Positions 9,132 to 18,542 are shown, numbered from the stretch's first letter. The stretch is DNA of 64,000 nt from JACVRW01 sp963813495 (GCA_963813495.1 CAWEZC010000009.1:68399-132398); one strand, 5' to 3'. Translations and numbers: made by a program. The notes: generated by a model from the sequence alone, not told the origin.

Positions 9132-9568
9132 CCTTCTTCGATCGGGACTCGGCGCACGCCCTGTTCGAGCCGGGCGAGCGGTATCTCGACCTCGAGGATC
9201 CCGTCCTCGTAGGAGGCCCGGGCCGCCTCGGCCACCACATCGGCGCCCAGCTCCACCAGCCGGCGGAAGGGGCCGTGCTCGATCTCGATCTGCTGGTAGA
9301 GCCGCCCGGCGGCCTCGTTGGGCCGCCGCTCACCGGTGATCAGAAGCTGGCGGCCGCGGATCTCGAGCGCCACGTCGGCGATGTCGACGCCGGAGAGGTC
9401 GGTCTTGACGACGGCGCGAGGAGGGTCATCGGTGTAGTAGACGTCGACCGAGGGCGAGAAGCCGCGGCCCCTCAACCCGGTCTGGCGCTCGAAGACATCG
9501 CCGAACAACTCATCGATCTCACGCCGCATGCGGTCGAAGTTGGCGAACAGGTCGCGCTGCGAGCTCAC
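9128..9568 (-). CDS. Hsp20/alpha-crystallin family small heat shock protein
   Basis: ATP-independent holdase chaperone. Residues about 40-130 form the alpha-crystallin domain (PSVDVYYTDDPPRAVVKTDLSGV to GILEVEIPLAR) and the N-terminus carries the usual FDRMRREIDELFGDVF helix. I chose the GTG at 9568 (146 aa); ATG at 9529 is a shorter option, and the frame is open further upstream without family similarity. It is directly translationally coupled to lon, which fits a heat- or proteotoxic-stress operon. I could not pick out a CIRCE or HAIR operator in the 70 bp upstream. Confidence 0.9.
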   Translation of the reverse strand: MSSQRDLFANFDRMRREIDELFGDVFERQTGLRGRGFSPSVDVYYTDDPPRAVVKTDLSGVDIADVALEIRGRQLLITGERRPNEAAGRLYQQIEIEHGPFRRLVELGADVVAEAARASYEDGILEVEIPLARLEQGVRRVPIEEG

Positions 9569-9644
9569 GTATGCCGAGAATAGACCGCCTCGGCCTTGAC
9601 TCCACCGTGACGCCCTTTTCGTGGAACCGGGAATGCTCCGGCCC

Positions 9645-11342
9645 ATGAACCTGCGCTTCCTGCTCACCGCCTTCGTCGCCCTCCTGCTCCTCCCCGCCGC
9701 GGCCGTCGCCAAGCCGCGCGAGGTCGAGGTGCAGCTGCTCGGCCTCAACGACTTCCATGGCCACCTGGAGTCGACCACTCCCGGGACGATCGCGCCCTCA
9801 CCCACCGACCCGCGCGTACCCGCCGGTGGGGCCGAGTACCTGGCCACGCACGTGCGCAATCTCGAGGGCGACGCCCGCAACTCGCTGCTCGTCTCCGCCG
9901 GCGACCTGATCGGCGCGTCCCCCCTGCTCTCGGCGCTGTTTCACGACGAGCCGACGATCGAGGCCATGAACCGCATCGGGCTCGATCTCAATGCCGTGGG
10001 CAACCACGAGTTCGACGAAGGCGCGGCTGAGCTCAAGCGCATGCAGCGCGGCGGCTGCCACCCCGAGGACGGTTGCCAGGACGGGACCGGCTTCGGTGGG
10101 GCGAAGTTCGACTTCCTGGCGGCCAACGTCGTCGACGAGGCGCGCGGGCGCACCCTGTTCCGCCCCTACGAGATCCGCAGGTTCCAGGGAATCAAGGTGG
10201 GCTTCATCGGCATGACCCTCGAGGGGACGCCGGACATCGTGTCGCCGTCCGGCGTGGCGGGGCTCGACTTCCTCGATGAGGCCGAGACGGCCAACCGCTA
10301 CGCGCGCGAGCTGCGCCGCAAGGGCGTGCGGGCAGTCGTGGTGCTGCTCCACGAGGGCGGAGTGCAGTCGCAGCCCGGCGGCATCAACGACTGCAATGGG
10401 ATCTCCGGCTCGATCGTGGACATCGTCGAGCGCACGACGCAGGCGGTCGACCTGTTCGTGACCGGCCACACCCACTCGGCCTACAACTGCGTGATCGACG
10501 GCCGGCCGGTCACGAGCGCGAGCTCCTTCGGGCGCCTCGTCACGGACATCGACCTCACACTCGACCGGCGCTCGCGCGACGTGGTCGAGGTGGCGGCGAA
10601 CAACCTGATCGTCACCCAGAACGTGTTCAAGGCGGGTGACATCACCCAGCTGATCGACCGCTACAACGCGATCGCCGCCCCGCTGCGTGACCGCGTGATC
10701 GGGCGCATCTCCGCCGACATCACCCGCACTCCCGACGACTCGCTCGAGAACGCGGCCGGCAACCTGATCGCCGACGCACAGCTGGCGGCCACGGCCGACC
10801 CGGGCAGCGGCGCTGCGGTGGCGGCCTTCATGAACCCCGGCGGCGTGCGCTCGGACTTCACGTTCGCGCAGAGCGGCGCGGAAGGCGACGGCAACGTGAC
10901 CTACGGCGAGGCATTCACGGTGCAGCCGTTCGGCAACTCACTCGTCACCATGACGCTCACCGGGGCTCAGGTGCTGGAGATGCTCAAGCAGCAGTGGTGC
11001 GGGCAGAGCGCCCCGCGCGTGCTCTTGCCCTCGAGCAGCGTCGCGTACTCGTACAGCTCGAGCGCGGCGAGCGCCCTGGTGGGCCAGCCCTGCGCCGGAG
11101 CGGCCAATCCCGTCACCGGGCTGACGATCGGCGGCGCACCGGTGGATCCGGCGGCGAGCTACCGCATCACGGTGAACTCGTTCCTCGCCGACGGCGGCGA
11201 TCTTTTCAGCGTGCTGCGCGAGGGGACGGACCGGCTCGGCGGCGCGGTGGACACCGACGCGCTGGAGGCCTACATCGCTCCCTCGCTCGGCGGTGCGGCG
11301 ATAGCGCCGCCGGCGCTCGACCGCATCGACGTCGTGCCGTAG
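9645..11342 (+). CDS. Secreted 5'-nucleotidase / metallophosphatase
   Basis: Exported two-domain nucleotidase that would hydrolyse extracellular nucleotides. A signal peptide (MNLRFLLTAFVALLLLPAAAVA, then KPREV) is followed by the metallophosphatase domain with LNDFHGH, SAGDLIGASP, GNHEFDEG and TGHTHSAYNC metal ligands, and then the C-terminal 5'-nucleotidase substrate domain (GNLIADAQ, MNPGGVRSD, GEAFTVQPFGNSLV). The ATG at 9645 is preferred over 9621 because the signal peptide begins there. 565 aa, the expected length. Confidence 0.92.
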   Translation: MNLRFLLTAFVALLLLPAAAVAKPREVEVQLLGLNDFHGHLESTTPGTIAPSPTDPRVPAGGAEYLATHVRNLEGDARNSLLVSAGDLIGASPLLSALFHDEPTIEAMNRIGLDLNAVGNHEFDEGAAELKRMQRGGCHPEDGCQDGTGFGGAKFDFLAANVVDEARGRTLFRPYEIRRFQGIKVGFIGMTLEGTPDIVSPSGVAGLDFLDEAETANRYARELRRKGVRAVVVLLHEGGVQSQPGGINDCNGISGSIVDIVERTTQAVDLFVTGHTHSAYNCVIDGRPVTSASSFGRLVTDIDLTLDRRSRDVVEVAANNLIVTQNVFKAGDITQLIDRYNAIAAPLRDRVIGRISADITRTPDDSLENAAGNLIADAQLAATADPGSGAAVAAFMNPGGVRSDFTFAQSGAEGDGNVTYGEAFTVQPFGNSLVTMTLTGAQVLEMLKQQWCGQSAPRVLLPSSSVAYSYSSSAASALVGQPCAGAANPVTGLTIGGAPVDPAASYRITVNSFLADGGDLFSVLREGTDRLGGAVDTDALEAYIAPSLGGAAIAPPALDRIDVVP

Positions 11343-11351
11343 GGGCGAGCC

Positions 11352-11735
11352 TCAGGAGAGGCGCGCGGCGAGCCCTCGCGCATTCATGTGCGCGAGGGCT
11401 CCCGAACGCCCATCCGGGCGCTGCCCATGATGCGGAAGGAGACCGTTTGGGACGGGCCCGCGCCCCATCCGGCGGCGTCGGCGTCGCGCATGAAGCCGGC
11501 GCGGTCCCCGCGCGTGCCCGGCTGGTAGGCCACCCACTTTGCGTGCGACGAGTAGACGAGCTTGGCGCCCATGGCCTCGACCAGCTCGGCGCCGCCGGCG
11601 TTACCCGTGCGCAGATGCTCCACGTCTCGGGCGGTGAGGGCGTAGCGCACGATCGGCTCGCCGTCGCGGCCCACGCGTACCTCGCCCACCCCGCGGTCGC
11701 GCAGAACCACGGCCGCCGGCAGGTGGCCGGCTCGC
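11352..11735 (-). pseudogene. Remnant of a GMC-family oxidoreductase C-terminal domain
   Basis: The minus strand encodes EVRVGRDGEPIVRYALTARD, AKLVYSSHAKWVAYQPG and FRIMGSARMG, which match the C-terminal substrate domain of GMC (choline/alcohol oxidase-like) flavoproteins. The frame then stops. The adjoining frame reads ALAHMNARGLAARLS, which looks like the final helix of the same domain. The stretch that normally lies between them, with the second catalytic His/Asn region, is missing, and the whole N-terminal FAD domain is absent. So it is an internally deleted, frameshifted relic. A perfect 12-bp hairpin (11371-11400) sits at the deletion junction. Confidence 0.7.
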
Positions 11736-11739
11736 TCGG

Positions 11740-12528
11740 CTACACGTCGTAGGTCGCGCCCTCGCGGGCCACCTCGACGGGCCCGCCGAAGGCGCGGGCC
11801 GCCTCGCGCCGGGCCCACTCCCAGTCGAGCTCGTCGGAGATGTGCACGAGGACGACGCGCCTGGCCCCGGCGGCGCGCGCCAGCTCGCCCGCCTCCGCGG
11901 GCGTGAGATGCCCACGTACGCCGGTGCGCTCGGGCCGGGGCAGCGTCGCCTCCACGAGCATCAGCTCTGCGCCGGGAGCGAACTCGCGCAGGACGTCGGT
12001 GGGGCACGAGTCGGCCCCGTAGACGATCCTGCGGCCGCCGGAGGAGAAGCTCATGGCAAACGTCTCGGTGAAGTGCGGGACGGCCTGGAAGCCGACCTCC
12101 ACGGGGCCGATCTGCAGCGTCGCGGACGGGTCGTACTCACTCATGGCGAAGGCGTTCTCGATCAGCGCCTCCGGCCCCCAGGTGCCGGCAAGGCGGCGAA
12201 ACGCGGCCTGCCCCCCGGGCGGCACGTGAAGCTCCGGACGCGCCGGGTTGTCGGTGCCCGGCCAGCGGTCCACCGGCACCGGCTGCTGGCGGGGCGCGTA
12301 GGTGAGCGCGTAGGAGTAGGGGACGAGGTCGAGGAAGTGGTCGGCGTGCAGATGGGAGATCACCACGGCGTCGACGTCGACGTAGTCGATGCGCTCGCGC
12401 AGCTTGCCGAATACGCCGTTGCCGCAGTCGATCAGCACGGCGGTGCCGGCCTCCTCGAGCAGGTAGCCCGAACAAGCTCCCCCGGCGTCCTGCCAGGACG
12501 GCGACTTGCCGAGCACGGTGAGCCGCAT
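11740..12528 (-). CDS. MBL-fold metallo-hydrolase (RNase Z / phosphodiesterase-like)
   Basis: Zinc hydrolase of the RNase Z-like branch of the metallo-beta-lactamase superfamily. The motif SHLHADHF (residues about 59-66) gives HxHxDH, VPHFTETFAMSF and VYGADSCP supply further ligands, and LVHISDE carries the last His. Proteins of this branch include cAMP phosphodiesterases, tRNA 3' processing and PqsE-like enzymes; the 262-aa form without an RNase Z exosite arm suggests a small-molecule ester hydrolase. The stop is immediately followed by the GMC relic. Confidence 0.82.
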   Translation of the reverse strand: MRLTVLGKSPSWQDAGGACSGYLLEEAGTAVLIDCGNGVFGKLRERIDYVDVDAVVISHLHADHFLDLVPYSYALTYAPRQQPVPVDRWPGTDNPARPELHVPPGGQAAFRRLAGTWGPEALIENAFAMSEYDPSATLQIGPVEVGFQAVPHFTETFAMSFSSGGRRIVYGADSCPTDVLREFAPGAELMLVEATLPRPERTGVRGHLTPAEAGELARAAGARRVVLVHISDELDWEWARREAARAFGGPVEVAREGATYDV

Positions 12529-12588
12529 CGGCCCGGACTCTACCCCGCCCGGGAGCTACTGTTCGCGCCGGGACGCGCCGGAGCTGAG

Positions 12589-15489
12589 ATGGAAGAGGAC
12601 GCCGTTCTCGTAGGACGCCAGACGGAGCTGGCCGCCATAGCGCGGATGCTGAGTGCGTCCGGGGCATCGGCTGCAGCCCTGGAGGTGCTCGGAGAAACCG
12701 GCATGGGCAAGACGCGCCTGCTCGCGGAGCTGAGCGGGCAGGCCGTCGAGCAGGGCCGGCTGGTCCTCGAGGGACGCGCCGCCGAGTTCGAGGGGACGCT
12801 GCCGTTCGCCATCTTCATCGACGCTCTCGATGACTACCTGGGCACGGTCGAGCCGCGCCGCATCGAGCGCCTGGGCGACGAGCCTGCCGGCCACCTGCGG
12901 GCGATCTTTCCCTCGCTCGCGGCCGCCGCCGAGGGTCAGGGCCCGCTCCAAGACGAGCGCTTTCGCTCCTACCGGGCCGTGCGCCTGCTGCTCGAGACCC
13001 TGGCCTCGCGGCGCCCGCTGCTGTTGGTGCTCGATGACGCGCACTGGTGCGACGAGGCATCGCTCGAACTGCTGTCCCACCTGTTGCGCCACCGCCCGCG
13101 GGGCGAGGTCCTGATCGCCTTCGCCCACCGGCCGCGGCAGCTGGCGCAGCGCCTGGCGCCCGCCCTGGCCCGGGCGATCTCAGGCGGCGCGGACGAGCGG
13201 CTCGAGCTCACGGCGCTCTCGCCCGAGGAGGCGGACGGCCTGCTGGGCGACGGCTGGCCGGCGGCCACGCGCGACGAGCTCTACAGGGAAAGCGGGGGCA
13301 ACCCCTTCTACTTGGGCCAGCTCGCCCGGGCCGCGCGGCGCGGTGCACGCCGGCGCGCGGCTCCGTCCGCTGAGCCGAGCGAGGTGCCCAGGCCAGTCCA
13401 GGCCGCCCTGGACGAGGAGCTTCACGAGTTGAGCGAGGCCCCCGCTCTGGCGGTCCGCGCGGCGGCGACCGTCGGCTATGAGTTCGAGTCCGATCTGGTG
13501 GCCGAGGCGGCCGAGCTGGACGAGGCGCAGGCGCTCGCCGCGATCGAGGCGCTGGTGGAGCGCGACCTGGTGCGGCCCAGCCTGCCACCCGGGCGCTTTC
13601 GCTTTCGCCATCCGATCGTGCGCCACGCCGTCTACGAGTCGGCCGGCCCGGCCTGGCGCCTCGGTGCGCACCGCCGGATCGCGGCCGCTCTCGAGGGCCG
13701 CGAGGCGCCGGCGCTGGCGCGCGCACAGCACGTGGAGTTGTCGGCCCGTCCGGGCGACGAGGCGGCGCTCCGCGTACTGGCCGAAGCCGGTCATGCCGCG
13801 ATGTCGCGGGCACCCGCCAGCGCCGCCCACTGGTTCGAGGCGGCGCTCGGGCTGCTCCCCGAGGGTACGCCGGCGGAACGTCGCCTCGAGTTGCTGGTGC
13901 CCATGGCCACGGCTCTGGGCAGCACCGGGAGACTCGAGCTGAGCCGGGGGGCGCTACGCGAGACCCTCGCTCTGCTGCCTCCCGACCTCGCCTCGCTGCG
14001 TGGGCAGGTGGTGGCCTTCATCGCGAAGATCGAGCACCTGCTGGGGCGCCACGGCGAGGCCAGCGCGCTGTTGAGGGACGCGCTCGAGGAGCTCGGAGGA
14101 CGCGAGTCGCCCGAGGCCGCGGCCCTCCAGTTGGAGCTGGCGATGGACTGCCTCTACGCACCGGACTACGACCGCATGGTCCGCAACGCGAGGGCCGCGC
14201 ATGAGGCCGCAGCCGCCGCTGGGAACCGTTCGCTCCTGGCCGCCGCCGCCGGCGCGCTGGCCCTGGCGGAGTACAACGTCGGCCACATCGCGGCGGCCGA
14301 GCGCGCCCACGCCGAGGCCGGCGCGCTGGTCGACTCGCTCTCGGACTTCGAGTTGGGCGCCCGCGTAGACGCGCTGCTGAATCTGGGTTGGTCCTGCCAG
14401 AACCTGGAGCGCCACACCGAGGGCATCCGCTACCTGGAGCGCGGGCTGGACGTCTCGCGGGCCACCGGCCAGGGCCACCTGCTGGTGCCGCTCACGATCG
14501 GCAGCGCGATCTGCATGACGTGGCTCGGCCGCCTCGACTCCGCCGCCGCGCTCGCGGACGAGACGATCGAGTCCGCCCGGCTGGCCCTCAACGGCCACTC
14601 GCTCGCCCTGGCACTGAGCCTGAGGTGCTGGATCGCCACGCTGGCCGGCGACCTCGCGCTCGCGGAACGCTGTGGTGACGAGGCGCTCGAGGTGGCCGGC
14701 GAGGGCGTACGCGACAACTACTTCTCGGCCCTCAGCGCATGCTACGTGGCCGAGGCCAGGCTCGAGGCGGGCGATCCGGCGCGCTGTCGCCAGGAGCTGC
14801 TCGCCGGGGCCCGCGGGCCGCAGCTGCCGCTGATCGAGCTGAGCTACCGGGCCCACTTCTACGAGATCCTCACCCGGGCCGCGCTGGCACTCGACGACAC
14901 CGAACAGGCACGGGCCTGGGCGACCCGGGCCGAGCACTGCGCGCTCAACAGCCCGCTCGGTGGGCGCAGGGCGGAGGCGCTGCTCGCCCGCGCCGCGCTT
15001 CAGCTCGCCGAAGGCGCTCACGGCGTGGCCGCCGACACGGCCCTCGCCGCGGCGGAGGCGGCCGAGGGCCCAGCCGATCGCATCGTGGCCGCACGCGCCC
15101 GCACGCTGGCCGGCCGCGCACTAGCTCTCAGCGGTCAGCGCCGCCGAGCGGCAGCCGAGCTCGAACGCGCGCTGGGCACGCTGCAGGCCTGCGGGGCGCG
15201 CCGCTACTCCGACGCGGCGGCGCGTGAGCTGCGCCGCCAGGGCCGCCGCGTGCCCCGTCCGGTCCGCCGGCGCGCCGGCGGGGAGGGCATGGCCGCCCTC
15301 AGCGCGCGCGAGCTCGAGGTCGCGGAGCTGGTGGCCGAAGGCCGCACCAACCGCCAGGTGGCCGAGGCCCTCTACCTCAGCGAGAAGACGATCGAGAACC
15401 ACCTGGGGCGGATCTTCGCCAAGCTCGGGGTGCCCTCACGGGCCGCGCTGGCCGGGATGCTCGCAGCGGCCGAACGGCTCGAGCGCTAG
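12589..15489 (+). CDS. LuxR family regulator of the LAL (large ATP-binding) type
   Basis: A 966-residue regulator: N-terminal AAA-like ATPase with Walker A GETGMGKT at 35-42 and Walker B LLLVLDDAHW, a long helical TPR-like middle, and a C-terminal LuxR helix-turn-helix LSARELEVAELVAEGRTNRQ followed by VAEALYLSEKTIENHLGRIF. LAL proteins act as signal-integrating activators; the effector is unknown. ATG at 12589 fits the start of the ATPase domain. It is divergent from the MBL hydrolase with a 60-bp gap, so that gene is a possible target. Confidence 0.9.
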   Translation: MEEDAVLVGRQTELAAIARMLSASGASAAALEVLGETGMGKTRLLAELSGQAVEQGRLVLEGRAAEFEGTLPFAIFIDALDDYLGTVEPRRIERLGDEPAGHLRAIFPSLAAAAEGQGPLQDERFRSYRAVRLLLETLASRRPLLLVLDDAHWCDEASLELLSHLLRHRPRGEVLIAFAHRPRQLAQRLAPALARAISGGADERLELTALSPEEADGLLGDGWPAATRDELYRESGGNPFYLGQLARAARRGARRRAAPSAEPSEVPRPVQAALDEELHELSEAPALAVRAAATVGYEFESDLVAEAAELDEAQALAAIEALVERDLVRPSLPPGRFRFRHPIVRHAVYESAGPAWRLGAHRRIAAALEGREAPALARAQHVELSARPGDEAALRVLAEAGHAAMSRAPASAAHWFEAALGLLPEGTPAERRLELLVPMATALGSTGRLELSRGALRETLALLPPDLASLRGQVVAFIAKIEHLLGRHGEASALLRDALEELGGRESPEAAALQLELAMDCLYAPDYDRMVRNARAAHEAAAAAGNRSLLAAAAGALALAEYNVGHIAAAERAHAEAGALVDSLSDFELGARVDALLNLGWSCQNLERHTEGIRYLERGLDVSRATGQGHLLVPLTIGSAICMTWLGRLDSAAALADETIESARLALNGHSLALALSLRCWIATLAGDLALAERCGDEALEVAGEGVRDNYFSALSACYVAEARLEAGDPARCRQELLAGARGPQLPLIELSYRAHFYEILTRAALALDDTEQARAWATRAEHCALNSPLGGRRAEALLARAALQLAEGAHGVAADTALAAAEAAEGPADRIVAARARTLAGRALALSGQRRRAAAELERALGTLQACGARRYSDAAARELRRQGRRVPRPVRRRAGGEGMAALSARELEVAELVAEGRTNRQVAEALYLSEKTIENHLGRIFAKLGVPSRAALAGMLAAAERLER

Positions 15490-15498
15490 GGCTCGGGC

Positions 15499-15702
15499 TC
15501 AGGCCTTGGGCTGGGGGAACGCGTAGGCCGACGTCGTCCGCTCGCTGCGAAAGACGAAGGCCAGCTGCCGCTCAGGCGCCAGCCCCCTCTCGGCCGGTCT
15601 GAAGGTGGTGCAAGGCTTGCCGAGGTTCAGCGCGCACAGCTTGTTCTGATGGAAATAGCAGTCCTCACAGCGGACGGGCTTCGTCTTCGGCACGGGCGGC
15701 AT
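15499..15702 (-). CDS. Small cysteine-rich protein, possible metal binder
   Basis: A 67-residue protein with CEDCYFHQNKLCALNLGKPC: four Cys spaced as C-x2-C-x7-C-x7-C, which could bind zinc or an Fe-S cluster. I do not recognise a named family. The ATG at 15702 is chosen because the cysteine core starts 12 residues later and the longer frame is Arg-rich noise. It converges on the LAL regulator gene with a 9-bp gap. Confidence 0.6.
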   Translation of the reverse strand: MPPVPKTKPVRCEDCYFHQNKLCALNLGKPCTTFRPAERGLAPERQLAFVFRSERTTSAYAFPQPKA

Positions 15703-15823
15703 GCTGCACCACCCCGGGCCGGTATTCCAGTCCCCGTTAACCGCACTTTGCAGGGTCCTCCGGAGAAGGCCCGCTCGGAGCGCTTTTTTCAGGGGGGCGA
15801 ACTTCGGGAAGTACTCTCGCCCG

Positions 15824-16738
15824 GTGGAGCTGATCGCCGGAGCCACGGGATATGTGGGCGGACGCCTGCTGCGCCGTCTCATCGCGGAGGGGCGATCGGT
15901 GCGGGCGTTGGCCCGCCGGCCCGAGCGGGTGGAAACGCTCGAGGGCGTGGACGCCGTGGCCGGCGACCTGCTCAGCGGAGCGGGCCTCGAGGAGGCCCTG
16001 GCCGGATGCTCGACGGCCTACTACCTCGTGCACTCGATGGAGGCCTCCGACGACCCTGACTTCGCCTCCCGCGACCGGCGGGCGGCCGAGGCCTTCGGAA
16101 GCGCGGCCGCGGCCGCCGGCGTGGAGCGCATCGTCTACCTCGGGGGCATCGCGCCGGCCGGCCCGCTGTCCCCCCACCTGCGCTCGCGCCTGGAAGTCGA
16201 GGAGATCCTGCTCGCCGCGGTGCCCGCCTCCACCGCCCTGCGGGCCTCGATCGTGATAGGCGCCGGCTCATCCTCGTTCCGGGTGCTCGTGCGCCTGGTG
16301 GAGCGGCTGCGCGTGCTTCCCATGCCCAGCTGGCGCTCCAACCGCACGCAGCCGATCGACGAGCGTGACGTGATCGAGTATCTGGCCCGGACGCCGGCGC
16401 TGCCCGCCGTTGCGGGCCGTTCGCTGGACGTCTGCGGGCCGGACGTGGTGAGCTACGGCGAGATGGTCGAGCGCATAGCCGAGCTGATGGGCGTGGGCCG
16501 CATGCCGCTCGGCCTCGGCGTCTCGTTCACTCCGCCCGCGAGCGCCGTGGTCGCCGCTGTGACCGGACAGCCGCTCGAGCTCGTACGACCTTTGATGGAA
16601 AGCCTGGGAACGGACATCCTTCCCCGTGACGCCACCGAGGCCGCGCGCCTGTACGGCATGCGCCCACGGCGCTTCGAGCGTGCCGTCGAGCGCGCGCTCG
16701 CCGACTGGGAGGCCGTGGAAAGCCTCGCTGCGCGGTGA
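15824..16738 (+). CDS. NAD(P)-binding atypical SDR protein (NmrA/NDUFA9-like)
   Basis: Rossmann protein of the atypical short-chain dehydrogenase class. It opens with IAGATGYVGGRLLRRL, which gives the GxxGxxG nucleotide motif in the GATGYVG form, followed by VRALARRPERV and VDAVAGDLL. There is no YxxxK catalytic pair, so it may be a sensor, an isomerase or an assembly factor like NDUFA9. The GTG at 15824 begins right at the Rossmann strand. It overlaps the SRPBCC gene by GTGA, suggesting joint function, perhaps on a hydrophobic ligand. 304 aa. Confidence 0.8.
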   Translation: MELIAGATGYVGGRLLRRLIAEGRSVRALARRPERVETLEGVDAVAGDLLSGAGLEEALAGCSTAYYLVHSMEASDDPDFASRDRRAAEAFGSAAAAAGVERIVYLGGIAPAGPLSPHLRSRLEVEEILLAAVPASTALRASIVIGAGSSSFRVLVRLVERLRVLPMPSWRSNRTQPIDERDVIEYLARTPALPAVAGRSLDVCGPDVVSYGEMVERIAELMGVGRMPLGLGVSFTPPASAVVAAVTGQPLELVRPLMESLGTDILPRDATEAARLYGMRPRRFERAVERALADWEAVESLAAR

Positions 16739-17169
16739 GGGTGGAACGCACCCTGCAGATCGCGGCGTCGCCCGAGACCCTCTACAAGGTGGTGATGGAC
16801 CCCAAGCGCCTGGCGGACTGGGTCACGATTCACCAGGAACTGGAGGACGCCCCGCGGGGTCAGCTGCGAAAGGGGTCGAAGCTGACCCAGGCGCTGAAGC
16901 TCGCCGGGCGCAGGTTCAAGGTGCGCTGGACGGTGGTGGAGAACGACCCCTGCCGGCACGTCGTCTGGGAAGGGCACGGGCCGGTCGGATCCCAGGCCCG
17001 TGTGGAGTACGTCTTCGCCCCGAATGGCAAAGGCACGCGCTTCTCCTACGTCAACGAGTACGACCTGCCCGGGGGCCCACTCGGGCGGGTCGCGGGCCGA
17101 GCGGTGGCCAGGGTCACAGAAAAGGAACTGGAAGGTTCCTTGCGCCGGCTCAAGTCATTGGTGGAATAA
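16735..17169 (+). CDS. SRPBCC family lipid/ligand-binding protein
   Basis: START/polyketide-cyclase-like fold: RVERTLQIAASPETLYKVVM at the start, a middle of alternating strands, and a long C-terminal helix (ELEGSLRRLKSLVE). 144 aa, as usual. Such proteins bind hydrophobic ligands in a deep cavity. Its GTG start overlaps the stop of the preceding NAD(P)-binding protein, so the two are translationally coupled. Confidence 0.8.
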   Translation: MRVERTLQIAASPETLYKVVMDPKRLADWVTIHQELEDAPRGQLRKGSKLTQALKLAGRRFKVRWTVVENDPCRHVVWEGHGPVGSQARVEYVFAPNGKGTRFSYVNEYDLPGGPLGRVAGRAVARVTEKELEGSLRRLKSLVE

Positions 17170-17187
17170 CGGTTACAGTTACTTGTC

Positions 17188-17559
17188 ATGGCTGATTTCC
17201 TGGATGAGAAACTCAAAGAGATAGACACACGCCTGAGCGAGCTCCGTCCTCTCGTGGACGAGTACAACCGGCTGGAGAAGGCCGCTGCGGCACTCAAGGG
17301 CGTGAGCGGTGGCGGCGGGCGGCCCACCCGGCGGAGGGGCAGCGCCCCGCGGGCCAGGGGCGGCCGGCGTGGCCGGCCGCGGGGCAGCGGCACCCGCGCG
17401 CGCGAAGCCCTGGAGCTGGTGCGCACCCGCCCGGGCATCACCATTGCGGAGATGGCCGACGCCATGGGAATCAAGGCGAACTACCTGTACCGCGTGATGC
17501 CCACCCTCGAGTCCGAGGGTCAGGTGGTCAAGCGCGACCGGGGCTGGCACCCGGCCTGA
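17188..17559 (+). CDS. Winged-helix protein with coiled coil and basic linker
   Basis: Three parts can be seen in 123 residues. Residues 1-40 are a heptad-like coiled coil (FLDEKLKEIDTRLSELRPLV). Residues 45-70 are a Gly/Arg-rich, AT-hook-like linker (GRRGRPRGSGTRAR). Residues 70-121 are a winged helix-turn-helix (PGITIAEMADAMGIKANYLY, then RVMPTLESEGQV). It probably binds DNA as an oligomer and might be nucleoid-associated. Target unknown. It follows the SRPBCC gene by 18 bp. Confidence 0.72.
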   Translation: MADFLDEKLKEIDTRLSELRPLVDEYNRLEKAAAALKGVSGGGGRPTRRRGSAPRARGGRRGRPRGSGTRAREALELVRTRPGITIAEMADAMGIKANYLYRVMPTLESEGQVVKRDRGWHPA

Positions 17560-17576
17560 ACGTACCGCACAGCCGC

Positions 17577-18542
17577 CTACACCAGACCGAGCTCGCGGAC
17601 GGCGCTGCGCTCATCCTTGAGCTCGTTCACCGTGTTGTCGATCTTGCCGCGGGCGAAGTCGCCCACCTCCAAGCCCTGTTCGACCGAGTAGCTGCCGGCC
17701 TTCACCCGCACCGGGAAGCTGGAGATGATCCCCTCCTCGACCCCGTAAGAGCCGTCCGAGCGAACGGCCATCGAGCGCAGTCCCTCTGCGCCCAGCACCC
17801 AGTCGCGCACGTGATCGATGGCGGCGTTGGCGGCACTGGCCGCCGACGACGCACCACGCGCCTCGATGATCTCCGCGCCGCGCTTGCCCACGCGCGGGAT
17901 GTAGTCGTTCTCGTACCAATCCATGTCGACCTGCTCGGCGGCGGTCTGGCCGTTCACCTTCGCGTTGAACAGGTCGGGGAACATCGTGGGTGAGTGGTTG
18001 CCCCACACCACCAGGTCCTCCACCTGCTCGACTCCCACGCCGAGCTTGCCCGCGAGCTGCGCGACGGCGCGGTTCTCGTCGAGCCGCGTCATGGCGGTGA
18101 AGCGCTCCGAAGGGATGTCGGGAGCGTTGGACATCGCGATCAGCGCGTTGGTGTTGGCCGGGTTGCCCACCACCAGGATGCGCACGTCCTCCGCGGCGCC
18201 GGCGTTGAGGGCCTCGCCCTGAGGCTTGAAGATCTGCCCGTTGGCCTCCAGCAGATCGGCCCTCTCCATCCCCTTGGTCCGCGGCCGTGCGCCCACCAGA
18301 AGCGCGACGTCGACCCCGTCGAAGGCCTTGACCGGGTCGTCGTAGATCTCGGTCGAGGCCAGCAGGGGAAAGGCGCAGTCCTGCAGCTCGAGGGCCGTGC
18401 CCTCGGCCGCCTTGACCGCATCCGGGATCTCGAGCAGGCGCAGGTCGATCTTCTCGTCGGGACCGAGCATCTGGCCGCTCGCGATGCGAAACAGCAGGGC
18501 GTAGCCGATCTGGCCGGCGGCCCCGGTTACGGTGACTTTCAT
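17577..18542 (-). CDS. mdh: Malate dehydrogenase
   Basis: NAD-dependent interconversion of malate and oxaloacetate in the TCA cycle. N-terminal Rossmann motif VTGAAGQIGYALLFRIASG, substrate-binding VGARPRTKGMERADLL, NPANTNALI and the catalytic His in VVWGNHSPTMFPD identify the cytosolic/type-2 MDH group. 321 aa is normal. The start overlaps the stop of icd by one base (TAATG), so two consecutive TCA enzymes form one transcript. Confidence 0.95.
   Translation of the reverse strand: MKVTVTGAAGQIGYALLFRIASGQMLGPDEKIDLRLLEIPDAVKAAEGTALELQDCAFPLLASTEIYDDPVKAFDGVDVALLVGARPRTKGMERADLLEANGQIFKPQGEALNAGAAEDVRILVVGNPANTNALIAMSNAPDIPSERFTAMTRLDENRAVAQLAGKLGVGVEQVEDLVVWGNHSPTMFPDLFNAKVNGQTAAEQVDMDWYENDYIPRVGKRGAEIIEARGASSAASAANAAIDHVRDWVLGAEGLRSMAVRSDGSYGVEEGIISSFPVRVKAGSYSVEQGLEVGDFARGKIDNTVNELKDERSAVRELGLV

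Noticed and set aside
6552..9212. Long plus-strand frame (886 codons) opposite lon
   Set aside because: A shadow of the lon gene in GC-rich DNA; its composition is His/Arg/Leu/Gly noise and it has no domain.
11371..11400. Perfect 12-bp hairpin as the terminator of the 5'-nucleotidase gene
   Set aside because: It has no T tract on the plus strand and coincides with the GMC relic coding for ALAHMNARGLA, so a terminator role is not needed to explain it, though not excluded.
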